Origin: an uncultured Lachnospiraceae bacterium
Lineage (GTDB): Bacteria > Bacillota > Clostridia > Lachnospirales > Lachnospiraceae
DNA length: 40,521 nt
Reading direction: 5' to 3'
Assembly: GCA_910579275.1 (NCBI GenBank)
Contig: CAJTTO010000040.1
Coordinates: forward strand, 1 to 40,521
The translations under genes and the position numbers were made by a program. The first letter of the stretch is position 1. Every line of letters starts with the position of its first letter. A model generated the notes under the pieces. The model saw only the letters and a program-made list of their open reading frames with translations. It made no database searches and was not told the origin of the DNA. Shown here piece by piece: positions 24,244-32,432 of this stretch.

Positions 24244-25434
24244 TTGGGGATAGATTATAGGGCGTCTGATGCAATAAAATATGAGGTTCCGACCCCGTGC
24301 TACATTGTGAGTGAGCGGCTCTTAAGGAAAAATCTAGAGATACTCCGCCATGTACGTGAGGAGACAGGCTGCAGGATACTGCTGGCACAGAAGGCATTTT
24401 CAATGTATTATTATTACCCGCTGATTGGGAGATATCTGGACGGAGTGACGGCAAGCGGTCTGTATGAGGCAAGGCTTGGATATGAAGAGCTTTGCAGGAC
24501 AGTGATAACCGACATTGACGGAAAAACGAAAAGGTGTGAGAATCACGTATTTTCACCGGCATATCCAGCGGCTCATATGGACGAGCTGTTCAGGATTTGT
24601 GACCATATTGTATTTAATTCCTTTGGGCAGTGGGAGAAGTATAAGGAGCAGGCAATGACCGCAAAGAAAGCGTGCGGCATTCGGATAAATCCTGAGTACT
24701 CCACGCAGGAACATGCAATCTATGACCCATGTGCCTCCGGCTCCAGACTTGGTGTCACGCTTGAAAATTTCAGGGAAGAACAGCTGGAAGGGCTGTCAGG
24801 TCTCCACTTCCACTGCCTGTGTGAACAGGACGCGGATGCACTGGCGGCAACCATGAAAGCAGTGGAGGAGAAATTTGGCAAATATCTGTATCAGATGAAA
24901 TGGCTTAATTTTGGCGGCGGTCATCATATTACAAGGGAAGATTATGATTTGGATGCACTGATAGCGCTTATCAGGTATGTTCAGAATCAATACGGACTTC
25001 AGGTTTATCTGGAACCTGGTGAGGCAGTCGCACTCAACGCAGGATTTTTGGTGACGGAAGTATTGGAAATGGTGCATAATGGCAGTGTACAAAATGCAAT
25101 TCTTGACACTTCGGCGGCGTGTCATATGCCCGACGTCCTCGAGATGCCATACAGACCACCGCTCTGCGGCAGCGGGGAAGCCGGTCAGAAGGCATATACA
25201 TACAGGCTGGGGGGACCTACCTGTCTTGCGGGAGACAGGATTGGCGACTATTCGTTTGACCAGCCGCTGCGCGTCGGAGAACGGCTTGTTTTCGGAGACA
25301 TGGCAATTTATTCGATGGTAAAGAACAATACGTTTAACGGCATGCCGCTTCCGGATATCATTGCACTGAAAGAAGACGGTACATGGGAAATCGTGAAGCA
25401 CTTTGGGTATGACGATTTTAAGGCGAGGCTTTAA
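24244..25434 (+). CDS. nspC: Carboxynorspermidine/carboxyspermidine decarboxylase
   Basis: A 396-residue PLP fold III (alanine-racemase-like) decarboxylase that converts carboxyspermidine or carboxynorspermidine to the triamine. The PLP Lys50 is in LLAQKAFSM. Further motifs are HFHCLCEQ, LNFGGGHHIT, the phosphate-binding EPGEAVALNAG and the C-terminal DTSAACHMPDVLEMPYRP. No ATG fits; TTG 24244 is chosen because AAGGGGG (24229-24235) lies about 8 nt upstream and the protein then starts close to the family N-terminus. It begins 14 nt after the dehydrogenase. It ends the operon at the shared terminator. Confidence 0.9.
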   Translation: MGIDYRASDAIKYEVPTPCYIVSERLLRKNLEILRHVREETGCRILLAQKAFSMYYYYPLIGRYLDGVTASGLYEARLGYEELCRTVITDIDGKTKRCENHVFSPAYPAAHMDELFRICDHIVFNSFGQWEKYKEQAMTAKKACGIRINPEYSTQEHAIYDPCASGSRLGVTLENFREEQLEGLSGLHFHCLCEQDADALAATMKAVEEKFGKYLYQMKWLNFGGGHHITREDYDLDALIALIRYVQNQYGLQVYLEPGEAVALNAGFLVTEVLEMVHNGSVQNAILDTSAACHMPDVLEMPYRPPLCGSGEAGQKAYTYRLGGPTCLAGDRIGDYSFDQPLRVGERLVFGDMAIYSMVKNNTFNGMPLPDIIALKEDGTWEIVKHFGYDDFKARL

Positions 25435-25445
25435 ATCCTTAAGCC

Positions 25446-25480
25446 ATATAAAAAGCAGGCAAAATGCCTGCTTTTTATAT
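25446..25480. terminator. Bidirectional terminator between nspC and buk
   Basis: ATATAAAAAGCAGGCA (25446-25461), a 3-nt AAA loop, then its exact 16-nt complement (25465-25480). A/T-runs on both sides let it serve both convergent operons. Confidence 0.92.
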
Positions 25481-25526
25481 TCATATGTATAGACAAGAAG
25501 AAACACTTTCTCTGCCCGACTGTGGA

Positions 25527-26594
25527 TTAATATTCCATTGGTTTCTCTTCATTGTTTAATACGCGGAGAGCACCCTGCGCAAGGGCAAGAAGCTCATCTT
25601 CACCGGGATATACCGTGAAAGGAGCAATCCATGCCGCATATTCCTTGAGGGCAGCGACAACATCTTCGCCGTAGGCGATTCCGCCGGTAACGATAATCTG
25701 GTCGACTTTTCCGCCAAGTACACATGCCATGGAACCGATATCCTTTGCCACCTGCAGCAGGAAAGCTTTTTTGGACTCCACAGCTTTTTCGTCTCCCTCG
25801 TTGGCGCGCTTTGTCACCTCGCGCATATCGTTTGTCCCAAGGTAGGCATTAAAGCCGCCTTTGCCGACAATCTTGCTGTATATTTCCTTCTCCGTGTATT
25901 TTCCGGAGAAACACATCTTGATAAGGGCACCGCTGGGAACAGCTCCGGCACGCTCAGGAGAAAATGCGCCATCTCCGTCGAGCGCGTTAAATACGTCGAT
26001 AACCTTGCCGTTCTCGTGGGCGCCTACGGATACACCGCCGCCCATATGGACAACGATTAAGCGCAGGGAATCATAGGATTTACCGGTTTCCTTGGCGTAT
26101 CTCTTGGCAACGGCTTTCTGGTTCAATGCATGGAATACGCTGGTGCGTGGAAGCTCGGGAACACCGGAGTATCTTGCAATCGGCATCAGCTCATCCACAA
26201 CAACGGGGTCAACAATGTATGAGGGAACACCAATGGAATCAGCGATTTCCCTCGCAAGGATGCCGCCGAGATTGGAGGCATGCTGTCCCTGTACGCCAAC
26301 TTTCAAGTCGGCAAGCAGGGCGTCTGTCACTGCATATGTACCACCTGGAATTGGTTTTAACATGCCGCCGCGTCCAACGACAACATTCAGCGATTTGATG
26401 TCAAAGTTTTTCTCTTCCAGTAAGTCCGTGATGATTTTCTTTCGGAAATCTTTCTGATCCACGATTGTGGCATACTGGGATATTTCTTCTGTAGAGTGTC
26501 TGAGCGTTTCTTCAAACAATAATGTTTCATCCTCAAAAACACCGATTTTGGTAGAAGTAGAACCCGGATTGATAATCAAACTTTTGATTGACAT
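25527..26594 (-). CDS. buk: Butyrate kinase
   Basis: A 355-residue acetokinase-family enzyme converting butyryl phosphate and ADP to butyrate and ATP. ASKHA motifs are present: INPGSTSTKIGVF (phosphate 1), VGRGG, VHMGGGVSVGAH (phosphate 2) and the adenosine-binding VTGGIAYGE. Length and the GRGG/HMGGG spacing match Buk rather than acetate kinase. AGGAGG precedes the ATG. It lies 104 nt downstream of ptb on the same strand, so the pair is an operon supplying the substrate-level ATP step for the thl-etf pathway located 8 kb away. Confidence 0.95.
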   Translation of the reverse strand: MSIKSLIINPGSTSTKIGVFEDETLLFEETLRHSTEEISQYATIVDQKDFRKKIITDLLEEKNFDIKSLNVVVGRGGMLKPIPGGTYAVTDALLADLKVGVQGQHASNLGGILAREIADSIGVPSYIVDPVVVDELMPIARYSGVPELPRTSVFHALNQKAVAKRYAKETGKSYDSLRLIVVHMGGGVSVGAHENGKVIDVFNALDGDGAFSPERAGAVPSGALIKMCFSGKYTEKEIYSKIVGKGGFNAYLGTNDMREVTKRANEGDEKAVESKKAFLLQVAKDIGSMACVLGGKVDQIIVTGGIAYGEDVVAALKEYAAWIAPFTVYPGEDELLALAQGALRVLNNEEKPMEY

Positions 26595-26698
26595 AGTTGT
26601 TTTCCTCCTAAGACAATATTCACTTTTTGGTTTGTAAGATGACCACGCATATCATAAGTGCCGTCAAGCAGTAGCTTGGCAGGCGTATTCACAACGCG

Positions 26699-27619
26699 TT
26701 AGTTTGCATTTTTCATGGATTCAGCGACAACTGCGGCAAGCGCGATGGAATGGAGCTTTGCCTCAAATGTATCGGAGCGTGATGTCAGGATGACAGGAGC
26801 AGCCGTACCGGTCAGGATATTGCCGTTTTTTACGTCACAAAGGTGTGTCAGTACCTTGTAGACAAGATTTCCGGAATGGATATCCGGGAAAAGGATGACA
26901 TCGGCATCTCCGGCTATCTTTCTGCCGGTTCCGCCCTTGTGTGCAGCAGCGGCGCTGTCAATTGCCATGTCCATGGAGAGGGGACCGTCGATTACGCAGC
27001 CGGTGATTTTTCCCTCGGCGTTCATTTTGGTAAGCTCGTCGGCGTCAACAGTGCAGGGCATCTTCGGATTAACAACCTCGACAGCGGCGACCGGCGCTAC
27101 CTTTGGTTCTGCAATGCCGCATGCGTGGCAGACTTCAACTGTATTGTTGATGATGGAAACCTTGTCTTCCAGTGTGGGATAGGTCATAAATGCAACGTCT
27201 GAGAGGAACAGAAGCCGGTCAATCCCCTTGATTTCAAATACGCATACATGGGAAAGCGCCTTGCCCGTGCGAAGTCCGACTTCCTTGTCAAGAACACTCT
27301 TGAGGAAATTCTTGGTGTCGATAAGACCTTTCATGTACATGTCAGCCTTGCCGTCATGCACAAGCTTTACGGCTGTGTGTGCCGCCTGAATCTGGTCAGG
27401 CTCGTTGATAATCTCAAATCCTGTCAGATCCATGTTCATTCCGGCAGCAATCTCCCTGATTTTGCTCTCATCGCCGACTAAGATTGCGTCAGCAATGCCT
27501 TTTTCTCTGGCAGCCTGTACGGCTTCCAAAACTGGTTCATCCTCGGCAACGGCAACGGCAACAGTCTTGCGGTCGCACTCATAAACCTTTTTCAGTAAAT
27601 CTTTAAAACCTTTACTCAT
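26699..27619 (-). CDS. ptb: Phosphate butyryltransferase
   Basis: A 306-residue PTA/PTB-family enzyme converting butyryl-CoA and phosphate to butyryl phosphate and CoA. It shows the family core with LVGDESKI, YMKGLIDT, the FPDIHSGN loop and the C-terminal LTSRSDTFEAKLHSIALA. The start is ATG 27619 (MSKGFKDLL), preceded by GAGGTG on the reverse strand; the ORF can be extended 7 codons without a site. A 12-bp palindrome CTTAAATTTAAG (27640-27651) just upstream may be an operator. Next upstream lies a palindromic-element cluster. Pairing with buk supports butyrate rather than acetate formation. Confidence 0.94.
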   Translation of the reverse strand: MSKGFKDLLKKVYECDRKTVAVAVAEDEPVLEAVQAAREKGIADAILVGDESKIREIAAGMNMDLTGFEIINEPDQIQAAHTAVKLVHDGKADMYMKGLIDTKNFLKSVLDKEVGLRTGKALSHVCVFEIKGIDRLLFLSDVAFMTYPTLEDKVSIINNTVEVCHACGIAEPKVAPVAAVEVVNPKMPCTVDADELTKMNAEGKITGCVIDGPLSMDMAIDSAAAAHKGGTGRKIAGDADVILFPDIHSGNLVYKVLTHLCDVKNGNILTGTAAPVILTSRSDTFEAKLHSIALAAVVAESMKNAN

Positions 27620-27676
27620 TTGAAACACCTCGTTATTCACTTAAATTTAAGGGAAAATGGCAACAGTTTAGCCTGA

Positions 27677-27883
27677 AGCGTGTTTGAAAAATCATTTCTG
27701 CCATTTTATGGCATGACATCTGCATAACGACGCCGTAGCGTTGTATTCATTACTTTGTGTGATGGCTGCGCCAAATTTAGTCAGCATAAGGTATTGTCCT
27801 TTATGCCTAGTCCTCCTTCATTTGGCACAAATCTCCCACAAATTGTGACGCACATCTGGCAGAAAGCATTTTTCAAACACGCT
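27677..27883. repeat. Long inverted-repeat element (type C)
   Basis: Arms of 27 bp with two mismatches: AGCGTGTTTGAAAAATC... (27677-27703) and ...CATTTTTCAAACACGCT (27857-27883). Inside are further stems such as GCATAAGG/CCTTTATGC. No ORF is credible. It lies upstream of ptb. Together with elements D and the truncated B copy it fills most of the gene-free stretch 27620-28328. Confidence 0.7.
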
Positions 27884-27938
27884 CTAGCACTGGTACGACC
27901 CATGCAGCTCACAAGTCTAATCTCTGCCTGGATGGAGC

Positions 27939-28106
27939 ACTAGTGTACTGTCCGGATTATATTCAGGCAAACCTCCTTGCCTAAATTTCCATCAGACTGC
28001 GTTGTCGGCGGTCAACGATGCCACCGCATCGCCTCCCTTCTCCGCCTTGCTGATGAAAATTTATCCTGCGGAGTTTCGCCAGATATAATCTGGACAGCAC
28101 ACTAGT
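27939..28106. repeat. Long inverted-repeat element (type D)
   Basis: The outer arms ACTAGTGTACTGTCC... (27939 onward) and ...GGACAGCACACTAGT (to 28106) match over about 25 bp with two mismatches. An inner pair, AAATTTCCATCAG and CTGATGAAAATTT, encloses a GC-rich centre. It is noncoding and MITE-like. Confidence 0.7.
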
Positions 28107-28120
28107 AAAGTTCATGAAAC

Positions 28121-28162
28121 GCATTGATGATTGTAACAGGAAGACAAAAGCTGAACTGCTAC
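28121..28162. repeat. Truncated type-B element end
   Basis: GTAACAGGAAG (28133-28143) and GCTGAACTGCTAC (28150-28162) match the right end of the complete element at 35576-35712 with a few changes. The left part is missing or replaced by element D directly upstream. Confidence 0.55.
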
Positions 28163-28328
28163 GAAAAATCCCATTTGTTAAAATGATAACACTTTCAAAA
28201 ACAACGGTCAAGGCAATCGCGCCGTATAATATGAAAAATGCGAAAAAATTTGAGAATGCAGAAATAGTATAGACGAACTGTACAAAATGAAATATGATAG
28301 TAAAAGAATATGAAGTGAGAGGAATGCG

Positions 28329-29120
28329 ATGGAAATGGACAAGGAACAATGTTGTGAGAATCCGGCGCTTGTCATGGAGTGTGCGCTTGACATGGGGGAG
28401 ACCATGCTGCGCTGCGGCGCGGAGATTTTGCGGGTGGAAGATACGGTCACGCGAATCTGTACGGCATACGGCGGCGGTATCGTGGACGTATTTACGATTT
28501 TGTCCCTGATAATTTTAAGCTGGAAAACGGATGACGGGCACAATTACACCCTTACGAGGCGTATCAACCCATACCCGACGGATCTGAAAAAACTTGAGGA
28601 GCTGAATGCCTTGTCGCGTTATATCTGTGAAAAAAGACCTTCCTGTGCGGAGGTTGAGCAGCATATAAAGAGGATAATGGCGCCCGAGAAAAGGCGGATA
28701 TATAAGTCGAAGCTGTCAGGCTATGTGCTGCTTGCATCGGCGTTTGCCATTTTTTTCGGAGGGAATTTGCGGGACGGGATTGCATCGGGAATCGTGTCGG
28801 TGCTGATGTACCTGTGGAACTATTTTTTTTCCTCCCACGGCAGGAACAGGGTTGTGTACAGTCTGGCGCTGTCTGTTGTGTCTGGAGTGCTTTGCATTTT
28901 GGCAGTATATGTTGGAATCGGACAGAACGCCGACAAGGTGATGATTGGCAGCATCATGCTTCTTATTCCGGGAATTAATCTGATGAATTCCCTCAGGGAT
29001 ATGATGTGCGGTGATATTATTACCGGCATTCTGCGTCTTGCCGAGGCACTGATGATTGCAGTCGCTATCGCTGCCGGATTTGGTATGGCAATTATGATGC
29101 TTGGGGGATTGTTGAGATGA
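28329..29120 (+). CDS. Threonine/serine exporter family protein, ThrE N-terminal-type subunit
   Basis: A 263-residue membrane protein of the ThrE family (DUF1212-type). A cytoplasmic N-terminal part (about 1-125) contains the conserved GETMLRCGAEILRVEDT and DVFTILSLI. About five hydrophobic segments follow (from about 130), including the family motif MIGSIMLLIPGINLMNSLRDMMCGD trimmed here in part. Full-length ThrE is one chain of ten segments; here and in many Firmicutes it is split in two genes. It should export threonine, serine or similar small molecules. GAGAGGA lies 7 nt before the ATG. Its stop overlaps the next start (ATGA). Confidence 0.85.
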   Translation: MEMDKEQCCENPALVMECALDMGETMLRCGAEILRVEDTVTRICTAYGGGIVDVFTILSLIILSWKTDDGHNYTLTRRINPYPTDLKKLEELNALSRYICEKRPSCAEVEQHIKRIMAPEKRRIYKSKLSGYVLLASAFAIFFGGNLRDGIASGIVSVLMYLWNYFFSSHGRNRVVYSLALSVVSGVLCILAVYVGIGQNADKVMIGSIMLLIPGINLMNSLRDMMCGDIITGILRLAEALMIAVAIAAGFGMAIMMLGGLLR

Positions 29121-29656
29121 TGATGGAGTTTGTGCAAAAATATTTTGTCATGATACTGACAGCGACGGCGGGAACGCTTGGTTACTGTCTGATTATCAAT
29201 ATCAAAAGAAATAAAATCATATATGGCTGTCTCGGCGGGATGTTTTCTACCTTTCTCTATTGCATTTGTGTGGAGTGCGGGCTGTCGCTGCTGCTGCAGA
29301 ACCTGATACCCGCGGCGGTGGCAACGCTGTATGCGGAAGTGCTTGCAAGGGTTGTGAAAGCGCCTGCAACGGTATTTCTCATTCCCGCCATTATCCCGCT
29401 GGTGCCGGGCGGCAGGCTTTATTACTCCATGAGCGCCATTGTGGATGCAAATGCGGATGAGGCAAAACTGTATGCGCGAGAGACGATTGTCATTGCGCTT
29501 GGGATTGCGGTCGGTATTGTGATTGTGTCGCTGGCATTTTACCATATCAGCCATAAAAACATACAGTATAAAGTCCGGTTTGACAAGATGATGTACGAGT
29601 CCGAAAAGGAGCCTGCGCAAAGATGCGGAGCGGATGAAAGCGCAAGAAAAATGTGA
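29117..29656 (+). CDS. Threonine/serine exporter family protein, ThrE C-terminal-type subunit
   Basis: A 179-residue, mostly hydrophobic partner (DUF3815-type, ThrE_2) with about four transmembrane segments and the motif PAIIPLVPGGRLYYSM. Translational coupling by the ATGA overlap with the upstream gene indicates a one-to-one complex in the cytoplasmic membrane. It ends in a charged cytoplasmic tail. There is no terminator before the protease gene 55 nt downstream. Confidence 0.85.
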   Translation: MMMEFVQKYFVMILTATAGTLGYCLIINIKRNKIIYGCLGGMFSTFLYCICVECGLSLLLQNLIPAAVATLYAEVLARVVKAPATVFLIPAIIPLVPGGRLYYSMSAIVDANADEAKLYARETIVIALGIAVGIVIVSLAFYHISHKNIQYKVRFDKMMYESEKEPAQRCGADESARKM

Positions 29657-29711
29657 TAATGTGTATTCCATGGCATAGACTATAGTAATAACTTTTTTGC
29701 GGGGAAAACAA

Positions 29712-31451
29712 GTGACCTGTAAGGAACGTATATTATCCAACGATTATGCAGATGTAATAGGGGATGTCATTCTGCCGGAAGAATATCACTTTGACTTTCC
29801 GTTTGATTACTGCTTTCATCGGTTAGCCGGCGAGTGGGGTATTTTATACATAGAGAGGAGCGGCACGGAGGGAAACAATCTGGGACAGCGGGCTTACGCG
29901 ATCACGCCGAAGTGCTATGGGTTGATGCAGGATGTGCCGGCACAAGGGCTGAAGGCATCTCAGAACACGCCGCTGAATACTTTAAGTATGGCAGAGTCGG
30001 GAATCCTGACGGCACAGAGAGCGCCGCTTGGGCTTACCGGAAAAAATGTCACGATAGGCTTCATTGATACCGGAATTCGCTATCAGGAGCCGGTTTTTCG
30101 GGACTTTGCAGGAAGAAGCCGCATCGTGAGTATTTGGGATCAGACGATTCAGACGGGAACGCCGCCGGAGGGATTTCAGTTTGGAACGGAATATACCAAT
30201 GAGATGATTAATGAGGCGCTTGCAAGCGATGACCCGCTCTCCGTTGTGCCGAGCACTGACGCAAACGGACATGGAAGCATGATGGCGAGCCTGGCAGCCG
30301 GAAGCTCAATTGAGAACGGTAGTTTTACGGGCGCGGCACCGGACTGTCAGATTGCGGTCGTAAAGCTCAAGGAAGCGAAGCCTTATCTGCGGGAGTACTA
30401 TAAAATACCGCCCGGCGTTCCGTGTTACAGTGAGGCGGATATCCTGCAGGCAATACAGTACTTACAAAAATATGTACTTATTCTGACGCGGCCGCTTGTA
30501 ATCTGTCTTGGAGTCGGAACGAGCTATGGAGACCACACGGGCGGGGGAATGCTCGGAAGGTACCTTGACTATGTGAGCACGCAGAAAAGCAGGGTGACGG
30601 TCATCGCCGGCGGCAACGAAGGAAATGCGGCACATCATTTTTTTGGAAGTATAAATGACAGTCAGGCATATCATGATGTTGAGGTTCGCGTTGGCGAGAA
30701 CAATAAGGGATTTATCATGGATTTGTGGGGGGATGCCCCGTATTTTTACAATGCGACCATCATAACGCCCGGAGGGGAACGGGCGCGGTGGAATAACCCG
30801 AGGAATTATGTTCCGCAGGAGTTTACGTTTGTCTATGAAAAGACGAGAATTGTGATTGAATATCAGCTTGTGGAAACACTTTCCGGTGCGGAAATCATTC
30901 GTTTCCGTTTTTCGGATCCGACGCAGGGGGTCTGGAACATACGGATTAACTCGGAGGGAAATACGGTGGGGGGACAGTTCCATATCTGGCTGCCTATCAC
31001 CGATTTTCTATCATCCGAAGCTTATTTTCTGGAACCGAATCCATATACGACAATCACCGAACCTGCATATGTCCACAGTGCCGTGACGACTGCAGCCTAT
31101 CAGATTACCAATGACAGCATCGCGGCGAGTTCAGGTCGCGGATATGCGCGCGATAATTATATTGTACCTGACATCACGGCTCCGGGGGTCGATGTGTCGA
31201 CTCCGTTTGGGGACAGGAGTGGAACAAGTGTGGCAGCGGCAATTACGGCGGGAGGATGTGCACAGCTGATGCAATGGGCTGTCGTGGAAAGCAATGACAT
31301 ACTTGTCAATTCCGTCAATATCAAAAACTACCTTATCCGAGGCGCGGAGCGCGATGGCTTTATGGAGTTCCCGAATCGAGAATGGGGGTATGGCAGGCTC
31401 GACGTGGCGGGGGTGTTTGAGTTTCTGGCTGGGATTGGGCGCGGGGTGTAA
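29712..31451 (+). CDS. S8 family serine peptidase, Csp-like subtilisin
   Basis: A 579-residue subtilase with no clear signal peptide. The catalytic triad is complete: Asp119 (GFIDTGIRY), His187 (ANGHGSMMA) and Ser506 (RSGTSVAAA). A long insertion (about residues 320-460) between the His and Ser segments matches the jelly-roll domain of the Clostridium Csp germination proteases. In those, Csp proteins activate the spore cortex hydrolase SleC; that role here is an inference. Start GTG 29712 follows GCGGGG at 7 nt; an in-frame TTG at 29697 is the alternative. The last 67 nt of the gene recur exactly at 33603-33669. Confidence 0.88.
   Translation: MTCKERILSNDYADVIGDVILPEEYHFDFPFDYCFHRLAGEWGILYIERSGTEGNNLGQRAYAITPKCYGLMQDVPAQGLKASQNTPLNTLSMAESGILTAQRAPLGLTGKNVTIGFIDTGIRYQEPVFRDFAGRSRIVSIWDQTIQTGTPPEGFQFGTEYTNEMINEALASDDPLSVVPSTDANGHGSMMASLAAGSSIENGSFTGAAPDCQIAVVKLKEAKPYLREYYKIPPGVPCYSEADILQAIQYLQKYVLILTRPLVICLGVGTSYGDHTGGGMLGRYLDYVSTQKSRVTVIAGGNEGNAAHHFFGSINDSQAYHDVEVRVGENNKGFIMDLWGDAPYFYNATIITPGGERARWNNPRNYVPQEFTFVYEKTRIVIEYQLVETLSGAEIIRFRFSDPTQGVWNIRINSEGNTVGGQFHIWLPITDFLSSEAYFLEPNPYTTITEPAYVHSAVTTAAYQITNDSIAASSGRGYARDNYIVPDITAPGVDVSTPFGDRSGTSVAAAITAGGCAQLMQWAVVESNDILVNSVNIKNYLIRGAERDGFMEFPNREWGYGRLDVAGVFEFLAGIGRGV
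31385..31451 (+). repeat. 67-bp direct repeat, left copy (protease 3' end)
   Basis: Identical over all 67 bases to 33603-33669. It encodes the last 21 residues of the S8 protease plus the TAA. Identity ends exactly after the stop codon. Confidence 0.95.
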
Positions 31452-31462
31452 TATAAATGAAT

Positions 31463-31508
31463 TTGGAGAAGGGAATGTCTTTTACAATATTGACATTCCT
31501 TTTTCTAA
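31463..31508 (+). terminator. Terminator after the S8 protease
   Basis: GGGAATGTC and GACATTCCT form the stem core around a TTTTACAATATT loop, with outer imperfect pairing of GAATTTGGAGAA and TTCTAAATTC. The 3' arm is T-rich (CCTTTTTC). Confidence 0.7.
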
Positions 31509-31528
31509 ATTCAGAATAGTGAACAGAA

Positions 31529-31584
31529 GTGCATTTTAATAAATGCACAAAGTATTTGATATATCTAATAATATGTGATAAAAT
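31529..31584 (+). promoter_or_regulatory. Promoter of the abiE operon with upstream dyad
   Basis: TTGATA (31556-31561), a 17-nt spacer and TAAAAT (31579-31584) with TGA before it. The 11-mer TGTGATAAAAT (31574-31584) is identical to that in the thl promoter. A dyad GTGCATTT/AAATGCAC lies just upstream (about 31530-31549). AbiEi antitoxins repress their own promoter through inverted repeats, so it may be the operator. Confidence 0.75.
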
Positions 31585-31667
31585 TAAAAAAGAGATTTTG
31601 AAAATATCATGTAATATTACAATAAAAAAATATATTATGCAATATTTAAAACAGAGGATGATGCGGG

Positions 31668-32432
31668 ATGAAACATTATGAAGATTTGCTGGCAAAGGGA
31701 TGCTTTTCACGGGAGCAATTGATAGAGATTGTAAGGACACCGAGTGCCGCAAATCAGGTAATCTATGAATATCAGAAAAAGGGACTGATAGAAAAAGTGA
31801 AGCGGGATTTTTACGTTGTAATCAGTTTAGAGACAAAGCAGCCTGTTTTTTCACGCTATCAGATCGGATCCAATTTGTTTTCGGATGCCTGCATCACACA
31901 TCACAGCGCATTTGAAGTATTTGGATACGGAAGTCAGGTATTTTATGAGTGCTTTGTTGCAACAGATAAACGGTTTTCAGATTTTGAATATGACGGAGTG
32001 GTATATCGACGTATAGAGCGTAAACCCGATATAGAAGTAATACATCAGGGAAATATATGGGTAACGTCTGTGGAACAAACGGTGGTAGACAGCATTCGGG
32101 ATTTTGAAAAGATTGCAGGTTTGGAGGAAGTAATGCGCTGCATGATGTTGTTGCCGGGGTTAAATGAAGAAAAAGTGCTTGAATGTCTTGCAAGAAGTAA
32201 AAACGGATTTTTGTATCAGAAATGCGGATATCTTTTTGAAGAGTTGGAAGAGGAGTTTCATTTTTCTTCCCATTTTTTTGGAGAGTGTGAAAAATATTCC
32301 TCTGATGCAAAGAGGTATTTGATGAAAGAGTCAAAAGATAATGTGTTTCATAAACGGTGGAAACTTTATGCGCCACAGTCAATGAAAGAATTAATAAATA
32401 AAGGATTTGGTGATTATGATGCAATTGGATAG
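31668..32432 (+). CDS. abiEi: AbiEi-family antitoxin/transcriptional regulator
   Basis: A 254-residue protein whose N-terminal winged-HTH (about 1-60, FSREQLIEIVRTPSAANQVI) resembles the AbiEi_4-type DNA-binding domain. The C-terminal antitoxin domain follows (ITHHSAFEVFGYGSQV..., VEQTVVDSIRDFEK). In the AbiE type IV system this protein represses the operon and neutralises the nucleotidyltransferase toxin. The next gene overlaps by 17 nt, as expected for such a pair. Here the identification rests on the partner gene and overall pattern. Local composition is more AT-rich than the flanking protease, fitting recent acquisition. Confidence 0.82.
   Translation: MKHYEDLLAKGCFSREQLIEIVRTPSAANQVIYEYQKKGLIEKVKRDFYVVISLETKQPVFSRYQIGSNLFSDACITHHSAFEVFGYGSQVFYECFVATDKRFSDFEYDGVVYRRIERKPDIEVIHQGNIWVTSVEQTVVDSIRDFEKIAGLEEVMRCMMLLPGLNEEKVLECLARSKNGFLYQKCGYLFEELEEEFHFSSHFFGECEKYSSDAKRYLMKESKDNVFHKRWKLYAPQSMKELINKGFGDYDAIG

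Noticed and set aside
26126..26457. Forward-strand ORFs opposite buk and ptb
   Set aside because: They are mirror frames of well-supported reverse-strand genes and show no motifs.
27677..28106. CRISPR array
   Set aside because: The repeats are paired inverted arms, not evenly spaced direct repeats with unique spacers, and no cas gene is present.
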